In this document: positions 46,501 to 58,925 of the stretch, in pieces
How positions within the stretch are numbered: position 1 is the stretch's first letter
How the letters are laid out: each line of letters opens with the position of its first letter
NCBI RefSeq assembly: GCF_000090795.2
Contig: NW_003546350.1
Span: forward strand, 179,287-243,286
DNA from: Amphimedon queenslandica
Taxonomy: Eukaryota > Porifera > Demospongiae > Haplosclerida > Niphatidae
Length of the DNA stretch: 64,000 bases
Direction of reading: 5' to 3'
Made by a program: the position numbers and the translations under genes
The notes under the pieces: generated by a model
Told to the model about the DNA's origin: nothing
Seen by the model: the letters and a program-made list of their open reading frames with translations, nothing else
The model's database searches: none

Positions 46501-49500
46501 TGCTGCAGTTGGCTGCTCACTACTACTGGCAAAAAACTTTAAAGTAAATAATAAATCTCTTATTTTGGATTGTTATTTTGTCAAAAATTTGTACATGGGC
46601 TTTGGCCAAATTTCAAAAATAAAAAGGAGAGAAATCTTCATTTTTATATTCTTTCTTGATGCATATACATGTTCTTATGTTATGTTTCAAGTTTGAGCTA
46701 ATTCCGATCAAGTTTGGATTTTTTACAAATTTTTAAAGTTGCTCAAAAATCGGGCCAAAGTCCCTGTACTATAGTACATGGTCTCGGGCCAAATTTCGCC
46801 AAAAATGAAAAGTAGAGAATTCTCCATTTTTATAATTTTTTCTGATACATATACATGTTCTTATGTTGCATAGAAAGTTTGAGCTAATTCCGATCAAGTG
46901 TAGATTTTTTATGAATTTTTAAAGTTACTCAAAATACTAAGGATTCTCCCCACATATAGGTTCTTGATTCAGCAGGAAGTCAAGATGACTTCTCCTATTC
47001 ATCACAATCACAGGTTAGCATACAGATCATGTGACTGTCATGTGACCTTGTACAGACGCTAGTTGAGGTCCATACAAGCAGTGGGGGAAGGTCATCAAAT
47101 GAATCAATATGTCTAGAGATACTCAGTAAGATATTAACACACACATGACATGTACTGGACTAATCATCACTGTATTGTACTGTAGGTATGTTAAGACGTA
47201 GCTTTACTCATCAAGAACCTGTCAGACTGACTTTATATGAGGTATATTAATTAATTATACATATATACATGTACATTGCACATATTTTTATCATACAATA
47301 TGTATCTTTATTTGTTTAATTTGTGAAAGATTTTACAATGAATTTTGTTGCTTCCAATAAATCACTCTACATAATAATACAGTTATGTACAATCTATTCT
47401 CCTCTTCGCTGTTCACTAGTCATTGTCAAGCACATTCAGTTCTAATGCAAAGCTCTCAGGACACATACTGGACCTCCTCCTGGATCACTTCACTAAGTAT
47501 TATTATGAAGATGATGAAGATCTACTCCCACCACTCAAACTCTCCTCCTGTGTGGCAAGGAATGAGAGCAGTGACTCTTACATCAAAAGGGAGCCATTGT
47601 CAGACTTATTGAACTGCTTGCAGCTCTGTACTAAACAGTAAGAGAGGGAATTGAAGAGCAAGATTATATTTTATATTGATTGTTATTATGAAATCACTTT
47701 TAGGTCCATTGAATGGGAGGAGAAGGGGGTGGAGCAAGTCAGTCATCTCGAGAGATTAAAGAAAATCTTGCGATCAATCTCAAGACGTCTCTCCACATGT
47801 GATCTTGATGATTTTGAACTAGTCAGTGTCACTTTAAAAACGTTTGTTACGTGTGTGCATTAATTAGGATAAATCGGGAGATTACCTAATGACTACTAGT
47901 GTTGGCTCCAAGAATCATTTAACAGCTGCTCTGCTACTAGAAATATATGAGGTATATTGATCAATACAGTTTCATCATGTGTACCCTTTAATTACAATGA
48001 TATGTACATGTACATGAATAGGTAGCACTGGATTATACTTTTAGTATTGAAGGAGTCAGGTAAGTACATGTATATCTGTCTTATGATAAAGAAGGTTCTT
48101 TCTCTCCTTCTCAGTGATGCTTCCTGTAACCTGTTGCTCGATTTATTTGTCAAGTACCAGTCGGTCCTTGATGTACTGACAGAGAAAGGTGGTTCTGCTG
48201 GTAAGAAGAACCTCATGAGAAGGAGACTGCTATCATCATCAACCACCTTACTGTTCTTAAAATCACTCTTCCGGTTAGGAAAATAGCCAAAAAATGACAG
48301 AATATTATTATTACTGTTTATTTATGTATAATTGTTATTCTACTTGTGTAGAGATACATTGCCAGCCCACCAAGCCCCACTCACATTACTGAGGGAATCA
48401 ACTAATTTTGTACAATACATTCTCAATGCTACACTCCTCAATATTAAAATGGTGATTAATAATTATACACAATGTACATGTAAATGGTATTTTTGTGTGT
48501 CCATAATAATTATGTTTGTTTATTTTAAAATTCTCTCCCCATACAGTCACCCAATGAAGCCACCCCATGGTGTTGGGGCACAAGACATGACAATAGCTCA
48601 ATCAAGAACTATCAGTTTCTGGTTTCCATTGCAAAGTAAGCTTCTCTTCTTCTTATATTCATATTGCATAACCTGTTTGTCTTGTTTTAGAATCCTGTAT
48701 AGTCAGTTGGAGTGTCCCTCAATACAGCAACAAGCTGGAAAGAAAAAGGACAAAGTTAGTGATCAAACTCTCCTAATTTGTGTTGCCTAAGTTCAATCTC
48801 TCTTATGTCAGTCTCTCATATTCTCTCTCTTTCTCTCTTTTAGGGTAAAAGTATTGCTTCTCTCTGCCTGGAGTGTTTCTCCGAAATATGTCACGTGATT
48901 ATCACATGTTACAAGGACAACCTCATCTCCTTTGCAAGAGAAATAACCAGAGGAGGAGGAGGAGGAGCTAATGAAGGAGACGACACTAACGATGATGAGC
49001 AGCTGCATATTGTCATACGCCATATTCAGGCAAGCATCAAACACTGCACTACACAATTATTACATACCCTCTCTCTCTCTCTCTCCCTCTCTCTTCTTCC
49101 TTGCAGCAACTGGTAGCATCTGTCATTGTGTCTGGTGGTAGAGGTACAGGATCTAGTAGAGGAGTTTATGTTGTCAAAGATGTAGTTTTTATGGTGTCAG
49201 TTATATCTTCATTGACTGATCATTTAGATAGGAAATCATCTCAAGTTAGTATTAGGATCATACCAGTGCATATTATACAGTACAGACTGTAGTAGTAATG
49301 GTCATTATCTTAAGTAACCTTTTCTAGTGTTTACAAGTTTTCGAATGGTTAGATGATTTATGTCGTCAGAACAATATAGGTTATTATTATTATTATTATT
49401 ATTAAAACTATTATTAGTAATTATTATTATTATTTTAACACTTTTAGATGATCAGACTGTCACTAAAAGCCTTTTCTCATTTCTCCTTTCTCTTCAGCAC

Positions 49501-51020
49501 AGAATCAATAAAAGCATCAAAAACGTTTGTCCTAAATCTGTTTAAGCACTTTTCTAATGTCCTTTCTTTATTTGAGCAGCTTTGTAAGATAGCACCAGAT
49601 ATACACTTCATCACTGGAGATATTGAAGAGGTGAGTTTGATACTATTTACTAACATTAATATGTATAGTGTTATTATTATGTAGGATGTTGAGTTATCAG
49701 GGACTAGGGTTTACATGATAATCAACACTGAGAATGTTCGTGGTCCTATCCTGGTGAGTCATGTGACCGTCGTGTGATTATCATGTGATCCTTGTCCCTT
49801 ATTAGACTTCATTCCAGAATCACCTTGATTTCATACTGGTTAATTGTGAGAATATACTGAATGTCCTTAAACTGGAGCTTAAGAATGATGGTACAGTACT
49901 GTTAATTTGTTTCTTCTAACACTTATATATTCTTTGTGTTGAATTCCCTTCAATCTCTTCATGCTGCAGTCTCAGACTCCATTGGTACAATAGAGGATAT
50001 ATTGGGTCAGTTTTGTGACAGACTCCACAGGTTGGCAATAGTCTTTACTGAGCTATCTCAGTCAGCCATTCCTCCTGGCCCTCCCTCAGATACACTAGTT
50101 AAGGTATTGCTGTACATTATAATTCTAAGTGTGTGTGGTTTTTGAGCTACTCTTTGTATTTTAGAATCTTGTCAAGTTCTATTCTCTTTTATCAGAGACT
50201 GTCAAACAAGTAACAATGCTATGTATTAATCTGTTACATTTATTTCATCTTTGTCTCTCTCTCTCTTAGCAAGCAGTGTTGTATGGAAAGACAGCCACTT
50301 TGCATCCAAAGTTTGTGAAAGCAGCTGAAGCCATTGGAGCCTCATTGACACTAAGCCAGAAGATATACTTGTTCCTTATCTACTGGCAGGTAATGACAGC
50401 TTGTGGCCAAAATATGTACATGTACAGTACATTGTAAAAGACATGCATCAAGTTTTTATACTTTGGGTTATTTCTGATATTTTATTTTTGTGGTATGGGA
50501 TGTATCATGAGATTAAAAGACCACAGGATCCATCCCCAGTTTCAGGTTATGTAAATCCTTGACCACAAATTTTAACCACAGTTTGCCCACAAGAATGACC
50601 TGCTATTCTTGTCATTCTGTAGAGGAAACAGCAAGAGAACATGGAGCTAGTTCAGGGCAAGAAAGGAAAAGGGAAAGGAAAGGCCGTGGTTGGAATGGTA
50701 GGCCCAGAGGAGAAATGGAATAAATGAACTTTTGATTGTTTCTTTTTTTTGAAGGCTCAAGTTAAGAGAGAGAAGAGAAGCATACCAAAGCTGATTTATT
50801 GGATTGAGGACTACGAGAAACAGCTGATACAACTGGGGAAGAAATCTAAAGTAGATAAAGAACATAATTATATCTTTGCTTTCATTCTTGTCTCTTTACA
50901 GTACAAGCTAATGGATTCGTACAAGAGAAGTGTCTCTAGAGATTTTCAAATTAAAGACTCAACGCTGAATGAACTGCTGAACCAACAGGTAGAAGAGCTA
51001 TCCAGTGAACACTAGGAGTT

Positions 51021-51063
<43 letters not shown>

Positions 51064-51203
51064 ATTCCTGTATTCATTACTAGGAGGAAGATATTGAGGA
51101 TGATGAAGAAGAGATGGAAGTAGAGGAAAATGGAGGAGGGGAAGACAGCGATTGTGGAGGAAGTGCTGCCCCAAAATCAAAACGGCTGAAGAGAGAGACC
51201 TAA
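43574..51203 (+). CDS. FANCI: FANCI, Fanconi anaemia ID2 complex subunit
   Basis: Partner of FANCD2 in the DNA interstrand-crosslink response. More than 25 short exons are inferred, about 1,200 residues by estimate. Matching segments are FIEGIKDGTVSNGRSIELFP, DLVMQGLINLSFSIFDSF, LLPPLKLSSC, DDFELVSVT, SIASLCLECFSEICHV, DTLVKNLVKFYSLLSETV, the diagnostic SIPKLIYWIEDYEKQLIQL, KKSKVDK and RDFQIKDSTLNELL. The C-terminus is acidic and ends with a basic, NLS-like KSKRLKRET. The monoubiquitination-site region is preserved as LLLAKNFK (codons at 46523-46543). The next exon (from 46960) begins VLDSAGSQDDFSYSSQSQ, a cluster of three SQ sites like the ATR/ATM switch in vertebrate FANCI. The short N-terminal exon is less certain. 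Confidence 0.92.
46560..46930. repeat. Dimer of the ~186 bp dispersed repeat (FANCI intron)
   Basis: 'gttcttatgt' recurs at 46671 and 46857, a 186 bp period. The second unit has ctgtactatagtacatgg. It sits between the exon with the ubiquitin-acceptor Lys and the SQ-cluster exon. Confidence 0.85.
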
Positions 51204-51500
51204 TAATAATATTAATTGTTTAACCAATGAATATCATTAACTTATGTATCACTTTGAATTGTATATTATACATTGCATTTATATATCCATTTATTTATAG
51301 GAATAACATCACAACATCTACAGTAATGTATCACAAATTTAAATTTAAATTTTCCCGCCTATCATTACTACCGTATTAAACCAGTTATGGTTCTAATTAT
51401 CTGTATTGTTCAGTAATATTGAAATACATGACTTGGGCATAAACAGCAGCCAGCGAAGAGAGAAAAGGAAAGGAAAGAGAGCTACAGCTTATTCTGAAGG
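51204..51500. other. Intergenic region FANCI / attractin
   Basis: 297 bp between two same-strand genes. It is AT-rich, with a purine-rich stretch (gagaaaaggaaaggaaagag) about 30 bp before the attractin start. No gene is seen. Confidence 0.4.
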
Positions 51501-52923
51501 ATGTTAAGGAGTAAGGGGCCGCTGCTCCTCTCCTTTCTCATAGTATTAGTCTATCTATGGGGCTCTGTACAAGGAGTATCCAGGATAAGGTAGGGCCCTA
51601 GTGTGTATGTTAAATTGAGAGCATCTTATCAGTATAATAATGTGTGTATATTATTTATGTGTGTGTGTTTTGTTTGTTTTAGATTATCAAATGTGACAGA
51701 AGGAGTCATTGCTACAGCTAATCCGTATCAACGCAATACCAATTGCTCATGGTTCTTGGAAACCAACAAGTATATGCCCATTTTTCATTTCCTCTTATTT
51801 TCCCTTCCTCTCTCTCTCCCTCTCTCTTCCTTTAGTACCAGAAGGTCATACATTAGGCTCAAGTTCAATTATTTCCTAACTGAGTGTCTCTGGGATTATC
51901 TTCACATTTTCAACGGCGACTCCATTTACAGTCCGAAACTCGGAGCATACTCGTACGTTACCATAACAACCATATTGGTCACATGATCACATGTTCCTTT
52001 ACATGTAGAGGGGAGGTGCTTCGGTCTGACGCTGGCATTGATGATGGGAGTGGCTCTATTTATGGCTCAGGGGATGTGACTTACGTGTCACCAAATGAAG
52101 TCATATTATTGTTTGATTCACCTCATGTCCTGTTGTATTTCTTCTCTGACGCACAGCTAGAAACTGATGGATTCAATGTATCATATTGGTAAGAGATTGA
52201 AAGTGAAAGTGTTTGTAATATTGTTAATAATAAGTACATGTACATGTATAATAAAAAGGAATTAACTATTCATTTTATTGTAAACATCATTAGATGGTAC
52301 TAGTTTTAACAATAACAAGTGACTAACTATTATTATAAGAAACCTTTAGCATTTTTCTAGTTATGCAAGGCTATAGCCCATGGTTTTTTTCCAAAAAATG
52401 GCTCCGAAATGACCCCCACTTTTTATTACATTTTCTGATACATATTGATGCTCATATGCTGTATAGAGAGTTTGAGCTGATTCCGACTTCAATTTTTTGA
52501 GTTATGGCCATTTTAAGAAAATGCCAAAATTCTGAAAAGTACCCAAGGCTATAGCCCATGGTTTTTTCCGAAAAATGGCTCTGAAATGACCCTCACTTTT
52601 TATTACATTTTCTAATACATATTGATGTCCTTATGCTGTGTAGAAAGTTTGAGCCGGTTTCGACTTCAATTTTTTGAGTTACGGCCATTTTAAGAAAATG
52701 CCAAAATTCTGAAAAGTACCCAAGGCTATAGCCCATGGTTTTTTCCGAAAAATGGCTCCGAAATGACCCCCACTTTTTATTACATTTTCTGATACATATT
52801 GATGTCCTTATGCTGTGTAGAAAGTTTGAGCCAATTCCAACAAATATTTTTTGATTTATTGGCATCCAAAAAGAATTAATACCAGCATTTACATGTACAT
52901 CATCATCATCATCATTATCATCA

Positions 52924-53006
<83 letters not shown>

Positions 53007-54217
53007 TATAATAGGGTCAGTACTTGTATCAGTAATTGTTCTAACAATGGACTGTGTGATGAGTCCCGGGGGGTGTGTCAATGTGATCCTGATTGGACCG
53101 GAGAGTACTGCCAGTCTCCTGCTTGTCCTAATAACTGCAATCACCATGGAAACTGTCTTAATAAGGAATGTGTCTGTGACGAGGACTACACTGGTAAGAT
53201 GGACGGCTATATGTGCATATGAGGGGTGTGGCTTAATTAATAAATAATAATCTTGATGTTCTTAATACTTCTATAAATTAATAAGAATATCAGTTCATTT
53301 TAAATCACTGCATGTTGACTATAAAGGCCTCCTCCATACACAAGGCAACATGTTGCTAGCAACTTCTGTGATTACTTTGATCTTGTAATCATTTTGTTCC
53401 AAAAATAGAACAGAATTCTATTCTTAGACACAAGATCAAAGTGACCACAGAAGTTGCCAGCAACATGTTGCCTAGTGTATGGAGGCCTTAATGTATTACA
53501 TTATCATTACATTACCATTACTATTACAGGTGCTGATTGTTCAATACTGAATGATAGACCACACTGGACTGTAATGAACATATCCAATACAGGTTAGCTA
53601 TTAGTACATGTACCTTACATTGCTCTATTGATATGTACTGGTATATATTGATATCCAGTCTATTAGGATAATTTCACACCCTCCCCTTGTATGTACACAA
53701 ACACTCATACCATTTCCTTATGATTCACATCCTCTTATTATAAGCAAGTCATGCACTATGAAGTGACATGTAGAACCTTATTTGTACTATATATCTTAAA
53801 ATAAATGCAATATACAACTATTAATCTGTACATTAGTAATAGTCTGCTGTATCTAAATCCTTTTATAGATACAGTATTGTTGAGTAGAGCTGGCCACACC
53901 TCCGTACTGTGGGAGGGGTCTATGTGGGTATTTGGTGGGTATCAGTTTGACGGTACCTTTCCTGAGCCTCTGGCTGATGGCAGTGGAGGAGACAGAGAGG
54001 AAGGAAAATATGCTGATCTGCTACAGTGAGTTACATGTACATGTACATGTACATATGTATCAGTATAACGCCCACTTTAATTTCTAAATATGGTATTATT
54101 GTGATTATTACAAGAAATGTACAAGTAGATATTTTTGTTATTGTTGCGATTGTTTTTTGTTTGTGTTTATCATCATTATGATCATGATCATCATGATCAT
54201 CATCATCATCATCATCA

Positions 54218-54258
<41 letters not shown>

Positions 54259-57200
54259 GGTATGATATTAATGACAATGATTGGACAGTAATTGAGCCAA
54301 TAGGTGCGAAGCCACGCCCACGTTATGGTCACTCAGCAGTAGTATATAAAGTAATTATTATTATAATATTATTATTATTATTGTTGTTGTTGTTGTTATT
54401 ATTAATATTATTATAAATTATTCACAGGATTTCATGTACATTTATGGCGGTGCCCTTATCCCCAGTGAAGAGATCACCAATGAGCTGTGGAGATATGACT
54501 TTCAAAACATGAACTGGACTCAGATTGATCAGTGTAGCCAGACCAGTGACAATGAAACTGACTCACTGATGGAGTACTGCCCCATAAGAGTGAAGGATCA
54601 CACTGCTAATGTGGTGGGGGATAAGATGTTAATAGTCCTTGGCTATTCTGATCAGTTGTGGAGTGATGGAGGCAGCATTGAGATTCCTAATTTTGTACAG
54701 GAATTTGATTTAGGTAAGAGAAGGAAAGAGAGAGATTAAGAGATACATCATTTAATTGAATATTTCTTCTTTTATTTATTTCATTTATCTCATAGTGAAT
54801 GAGTCATGGCCATACCCACCTCCCCAGCATGGTATCATCCCTTCAGAACGAATGGCTCACTCCAGTGTCTATGTACCAGAGACTGGTCTACTGTACGTTT
54901 ATGGAGGAGAACATTTAAGAAATACTCTATCAAGCATCATAGCCTATGATCCAGTGACTCATTATTGGAGTGGAGATATATCAAGTGGTCCTTTGAAACA
55001 GTCCTTTCATTCAACTCTACTGATGAATGGAGCCTTGGTCTCTTTTGGTGGATACACTACGAGCAATGATTGCTTTAGCTCTGATCTAGTTCTATATGAT
55101 ATATGTGAGCCTTTATGTAAAATATGTGTTTTTACTAGTAATTTTTTCTTAATTTTTTTACAGTGCAAAATGAGTGGAGGACATTGTCACTACCTGGTCT
55201 CCCTAGCAACGCCAGTCGCTATAGTTACTCAGCGGTCTCCCCTGACAACACTACTCTCCTGCTGTATGGCGGCTTCAAAGGCTCCACCTTTCATGATGTG
55301 TTGATGTTTAGGGTTGGAAGAGATTGCAGTGAGTATGATAGTGTCTCTTCTTGCAGTGGGTCATTGTGTCGCTGGTTCAATAACTCAACTTGTACTGACA
55401 TTAATTTGGAGAAGAATATTGGTAAATAACACACACATAATCTCTTTCTTCCTCTCATTTTTTATTTAATAATAATAATTATTATCATTGTTACATTTTT
55501 ATTCCTTTATTCAGACACAGGCTCATATTGTCACCTTCACATAAGTTGCTTATCGTGTAACACCAGCAGCTCCACTGACTGTCACTGGATCAATAACAAG
55601 TGTCAATATGTTGATCCTACAAGCAATACCACAGCTGTTACATCTGCTACAGCTGCTACCAGCAATGATCCATCTTGTTCTGAGTCTAGACCAGATTCTT
55701 GTTCACATTATTTATCTTGTGTGTCTTGTGTAGCTCATGAAGCTTGTGGTTGGACTCAAACTGGGTGTACCTTCAGATCTAATGGTAAAGGAGAGGGAGA
55801 GAGGGAGGGATAACAATTGGAATACTTAATTATAGGGCTTTTAATTTATATAGTCCAGTGTGATTTATTTCTTTTCTCCCTCCCCCCTCTCTCTCTTAGA
55901 TACAATCACCAGTTGTTCAGTCATTACTGGTTGTTCAGGACTCTCTTCTTGTTCATCTTGTATTGGCCATAGAAACTGTCTCTGGTGCTCTTCTCTTAAT
56001 AAATGTATAAATACTGGAGTCTATCCTTATCTCTTTCCTTTTGGACAGTGTCTAGGCTGGACTCAGTCTTGCTCAAGTAAATTCATACAACATGCATATA
56101 CATTATCTATTGATTTTTGAGCAACTTTAAAAATTTATATAAAATCAAAGCTTGATTAGAACCAGTTTAGACTATCTATACAACATAAGAACATGTACAT
56201 GTACATATGCATCAGAAACAAAGTTTAAGCCTCACTACAGTCAGTATAAGGATATGCCAATATCAAACAGAATCATTTGTCACATTATTTCTGATCGTAG
56301 GTGTTACCGAGGACTGCAGTGATCATTTAACATGTGCTGAGTGTAGAACAGAGACTGGGTGTGGCTGGTGTAGAGATGAGTCCGATACTGGACTAGGGAC
56401 TTGTGGTAAAGGAGGTTTCCTTAGATCTCTTAACGGATCATTCTGTGTCGATACTCACTGGTTTTATGATACCTGTCCTTGTAAGCTTATTCATATATTC
56501 AGTATTGTATTAACTCTATTTTTCTCTCTTCCTTTTTTCCAATTTTCTCTCTTATCCTCTTCAAAGTGTGTAATTGCAATGGTCACAGTGAGTGTGTCAA
56601 TCTATCAGTTTGTGTTGACTGCCAGAATAACACAAGAGGTAACCGACAATACCATATTACACAGTACATTATGTTCACATACCATGTACATCCACCCACA
56701 CATGTACATGTATGTATCCACACATACCATAATTATGTACTGCTTCTATGATTGTCTGGTTTGTTCTCTTTAGGTGCTAATTGTGAATCATGTGAAGATG
56801 GTTATTTCGGTCGTCCTGTAAATGGACGTTCTTGTTCTGGTAATTCTTGCAAATTTACCTATTTATACATTATTCTTCTATTTTTTCCTTCCTCCTCTTT
56901 CTCTTCCTCCAGTATGTGATTGTAATGGTTACAATACTGTCTGTGATAATTCCCGAGGTAACTGTACTTGTCTTGATGCCGGAGTGACAGGATCAACTTG
57001 TACTTTATGTAAAGCCGTTGAGAACTATCGGGGGAATGCATCCAACTTTTGCTACTGTGAGTTGATCAATAATGTTAAACAATACATAACGTCTGCTTGG
57101 ATTATAAATGTATTTTTTGTTTTTTTTTCAGATTCTCTTTCCGTTGGTTTTATTTATACTTTTTTATCTCCTGATGTTGAAACACAGAATTTCTTTGTTG

Positions 57201-58461
57201 CGCGTCCTAGATCAGTGAGTATCACATACTGTATAATAATAATAATAATAAAAGTTATGAAATATTGTAGCATATATAGCCTGTTCTAGTAGTTAGTTTT
57301 TTCTTGTTATTATGTGCCCTTTTCTTCTCCTATAGAGTAGCAGATTAAATGTCAAATTTGAGATATCCAGGAATCGTTTTGATTCATCTATTTCAGTCCA
57401 ATATTTCCTAGGAAGATGTAAGTTGCATATCACATGACTATCACATGATAACCAATAATAATAATAATTATTATTATTATTCTTTTTTCATTATTACAGC
57501 ATCTCAGAATTATGCTATCCTGTACAATGTCACTGATGTATTGACAATAAGTGGGACTAACTCGCACAGTGAAAGATATGAATCCTTTAGTTCCGTTACC
57601 TTCAACTCGTCAAACCTTTTCTCATTTGCAAGACCTGATATTCAGAGCACAGCACAGTTTGGCTGGTTGTTTGGTAATTCCAGCAGTAATGACTTCACTA
57701 GTAACCTGTGGGATGGGGACGTGGGTCTAGTTATTTATGTGTTCAATTTAAAACCAGACTTACAATATAAGGTTAGTGAGGAATGTGAATAAATGCATTA
57801 TACAATGTAGTAATGTATGTATACATGTATTTTTAAAAGTAGTCAAAAATAGTCATAAATATAACCATTATCTTATTTTTTGTTTTTACAGATTACAGTT
57901 GATCAAAATGATTTAACATTTCTCATCTATTTCTTTGTTACTTTCCTTACGTAAGTCACCATAACCATTGCATGTACAGTAGTATGATAACTTCATTCTT
58001 CAGATGCTTTACATTCCTACTCTCACTCTTTCTATTGGGCTGGTACATTAAACGGAAACTAGAGATCCGTGCATTAATTAGAGTAAGTTTCATATGCACA
58101 CTATGCATACATCACACATGACAGTCACATGATGATCATGTGACTATACATTACCTTACAGGCTCAGCATATTGAAATGCAGAGACGAGTCCGACGTCCA
58201 TTTGCTCGTATCAAGGCAATAGTGGACACTCCTTTAAAATCAAGAGCTAAACAAACTGCTTCTTATGTTGCCGTAGAAACAGTCAATGACTCGAAGGCAG
58301 CCATTTTATCTGTACTGATCCGTCTTCCTTGCGATAAAGCAACAGGTCATCCTAAACCAAATCGAACTGGGATGTGTTTTGGTAGCACGTTTGTGAGAAT
58401 GAACCCACCAAAGAAGAAAAGAACTAAACACAGCAGCAGCAATCATAATACAAACACTTAG
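51501..58461 (+). CDS. ATRN: Attractin / attractin-like single-pass membrane protein
   Basis: Signal peptide MLRSKGPLLLSFLIVLVYLW. Domains in order: CUB (RIRLSNVTEGVIATANPYQR to FNVSYW), EGF modules (CISNCSNNGLCDESRGVCQC and CPNNCNHHGNCLNKECVC), six-bladed Kelch (GHTSVLWEGSMWVFGGYQFD, RYGHSAVVYKDFMYIYGG, LLYVYGGEHL, LLLYGGFKGS), several PSI/Cys-rich modules (55330-56480), and laminin-type EGF modules (CNCNGHSECVN, CDCNGYNTVCDN). Then come a membrane-proximal domain, a TM helix (~57930-58060) and a basic tail. The tail has RRPFARIKA and KAAILSVLIRLP, like the conserved attractin tail. In vertebrates the family acts in melanocortin signalling and as E3-linked receptor control; a role in a sponge is unknown. 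Introns carry satellite, MITE and ATT repeats. Confidence 0.9.
52365..52850. repeat. 177 bp satellite array (about 2.7 units) in an attractin intron
   Basis: caaggctatagcccatgg recurs with a 177 bp step (gtacccaagg at 52539 and 52716, and a truncated first unit near 52365). Same satellite as in FAM136A and NOP14 introns. Confidence 0.9.
52895..53010. repeat. (ATT)n microsatellite abutting the EGF exon acceptor
   Basis: About 115 bp of (ATC)n then (ATT)n runs to the 3' splice site at about 53015. Poly-Asn and poly-Ile open frames here are artefacts. Confidence 0.85.
53325..53488. mobile_element. Harbinger-like MITE, second copy (attractin intron)
   Basis: 164 bp with termini aggcctcctccatacaca and tgtatggaggcct, and inner arms gcaacatgttgc and ctttgatcttgt paired with their complements. 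TAA flanks both sides (53322-53324 and 53489-53491). It shares arms with the element at 23762-23926. Confidence 0.82.
54180..54259. repeat. (ATC/ATT)n microsatellite before a Kelch exon
   Basis: Runs of (ATC)n and (ATT)n end at the acceptor ...ttatag of the exon reading YDINDNDWTVIEPIG. A shorter ATT/GTT run follows in the next intron (54357-54415). Confidence 0.8.
56110..56225. repeat. Partial ~186 bp dispersed repeat (attractin intron)
   Basis: The tract 'gagcaactttaaaaatttat' followed by 'cataagaacatgtacatgta' matches the dispersed unit. Relative to attractin it is antisense, unlike most single copies. Confidence 0.6.
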
Positions 58462-58925
58462 AATACAAGGAGAATATACTGAAGTATACTGACATACAAC
58501 CTCCCCTCTCCTTTATACTGTCCATAATATTCATACAGTATTCTTATCATTAATTGTTATTACTATTATTATTATCATTGTTGTTGTTTGCAATTATTTT
58601 TTGTGTTATAATATATGATTGATTGTCATAGTCTATGCTTTAATATCTATAGATTTTGGTATTTTATTTACGTCTGATTTAATGTAAGAATTACAATGAT
58701 TAATTTATTTTGAGCCAAAAGATCAACCAAATTTTTAAAATCAGCCAGTCAAAAATTACAAGTTGCAATTCTGACACCTTGTTAACACCTTGAGGTGTAA
58801 ATTGAGGTGTGAACAAAAACAGGAAGCTCAAATTAAAATTTTTAAAATTCACATAAAAAATGAATGACAGTTTTACAATGAGTAACTGTATGTGTGCATT
58901 ATAAGTACAGTTAGTGTAGAGTCAG
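58462..58925. other. Convergent intergenic region attractin / TTC14
   Basis: 464 bp between the 3' ends of two converging genes. It is AT-rich with ATT runs and a repeated phrase (acaccttg/aggtgt near 58780-58810). No gene is seen. Confidence 0.45.

Noticed and set aside
52851-53222. Poly-Ile plus EGF open frame as a separate protein
   Set aside because: The poly-Ile part is intronic ATT repeat; the EGF part is an attractin exon.
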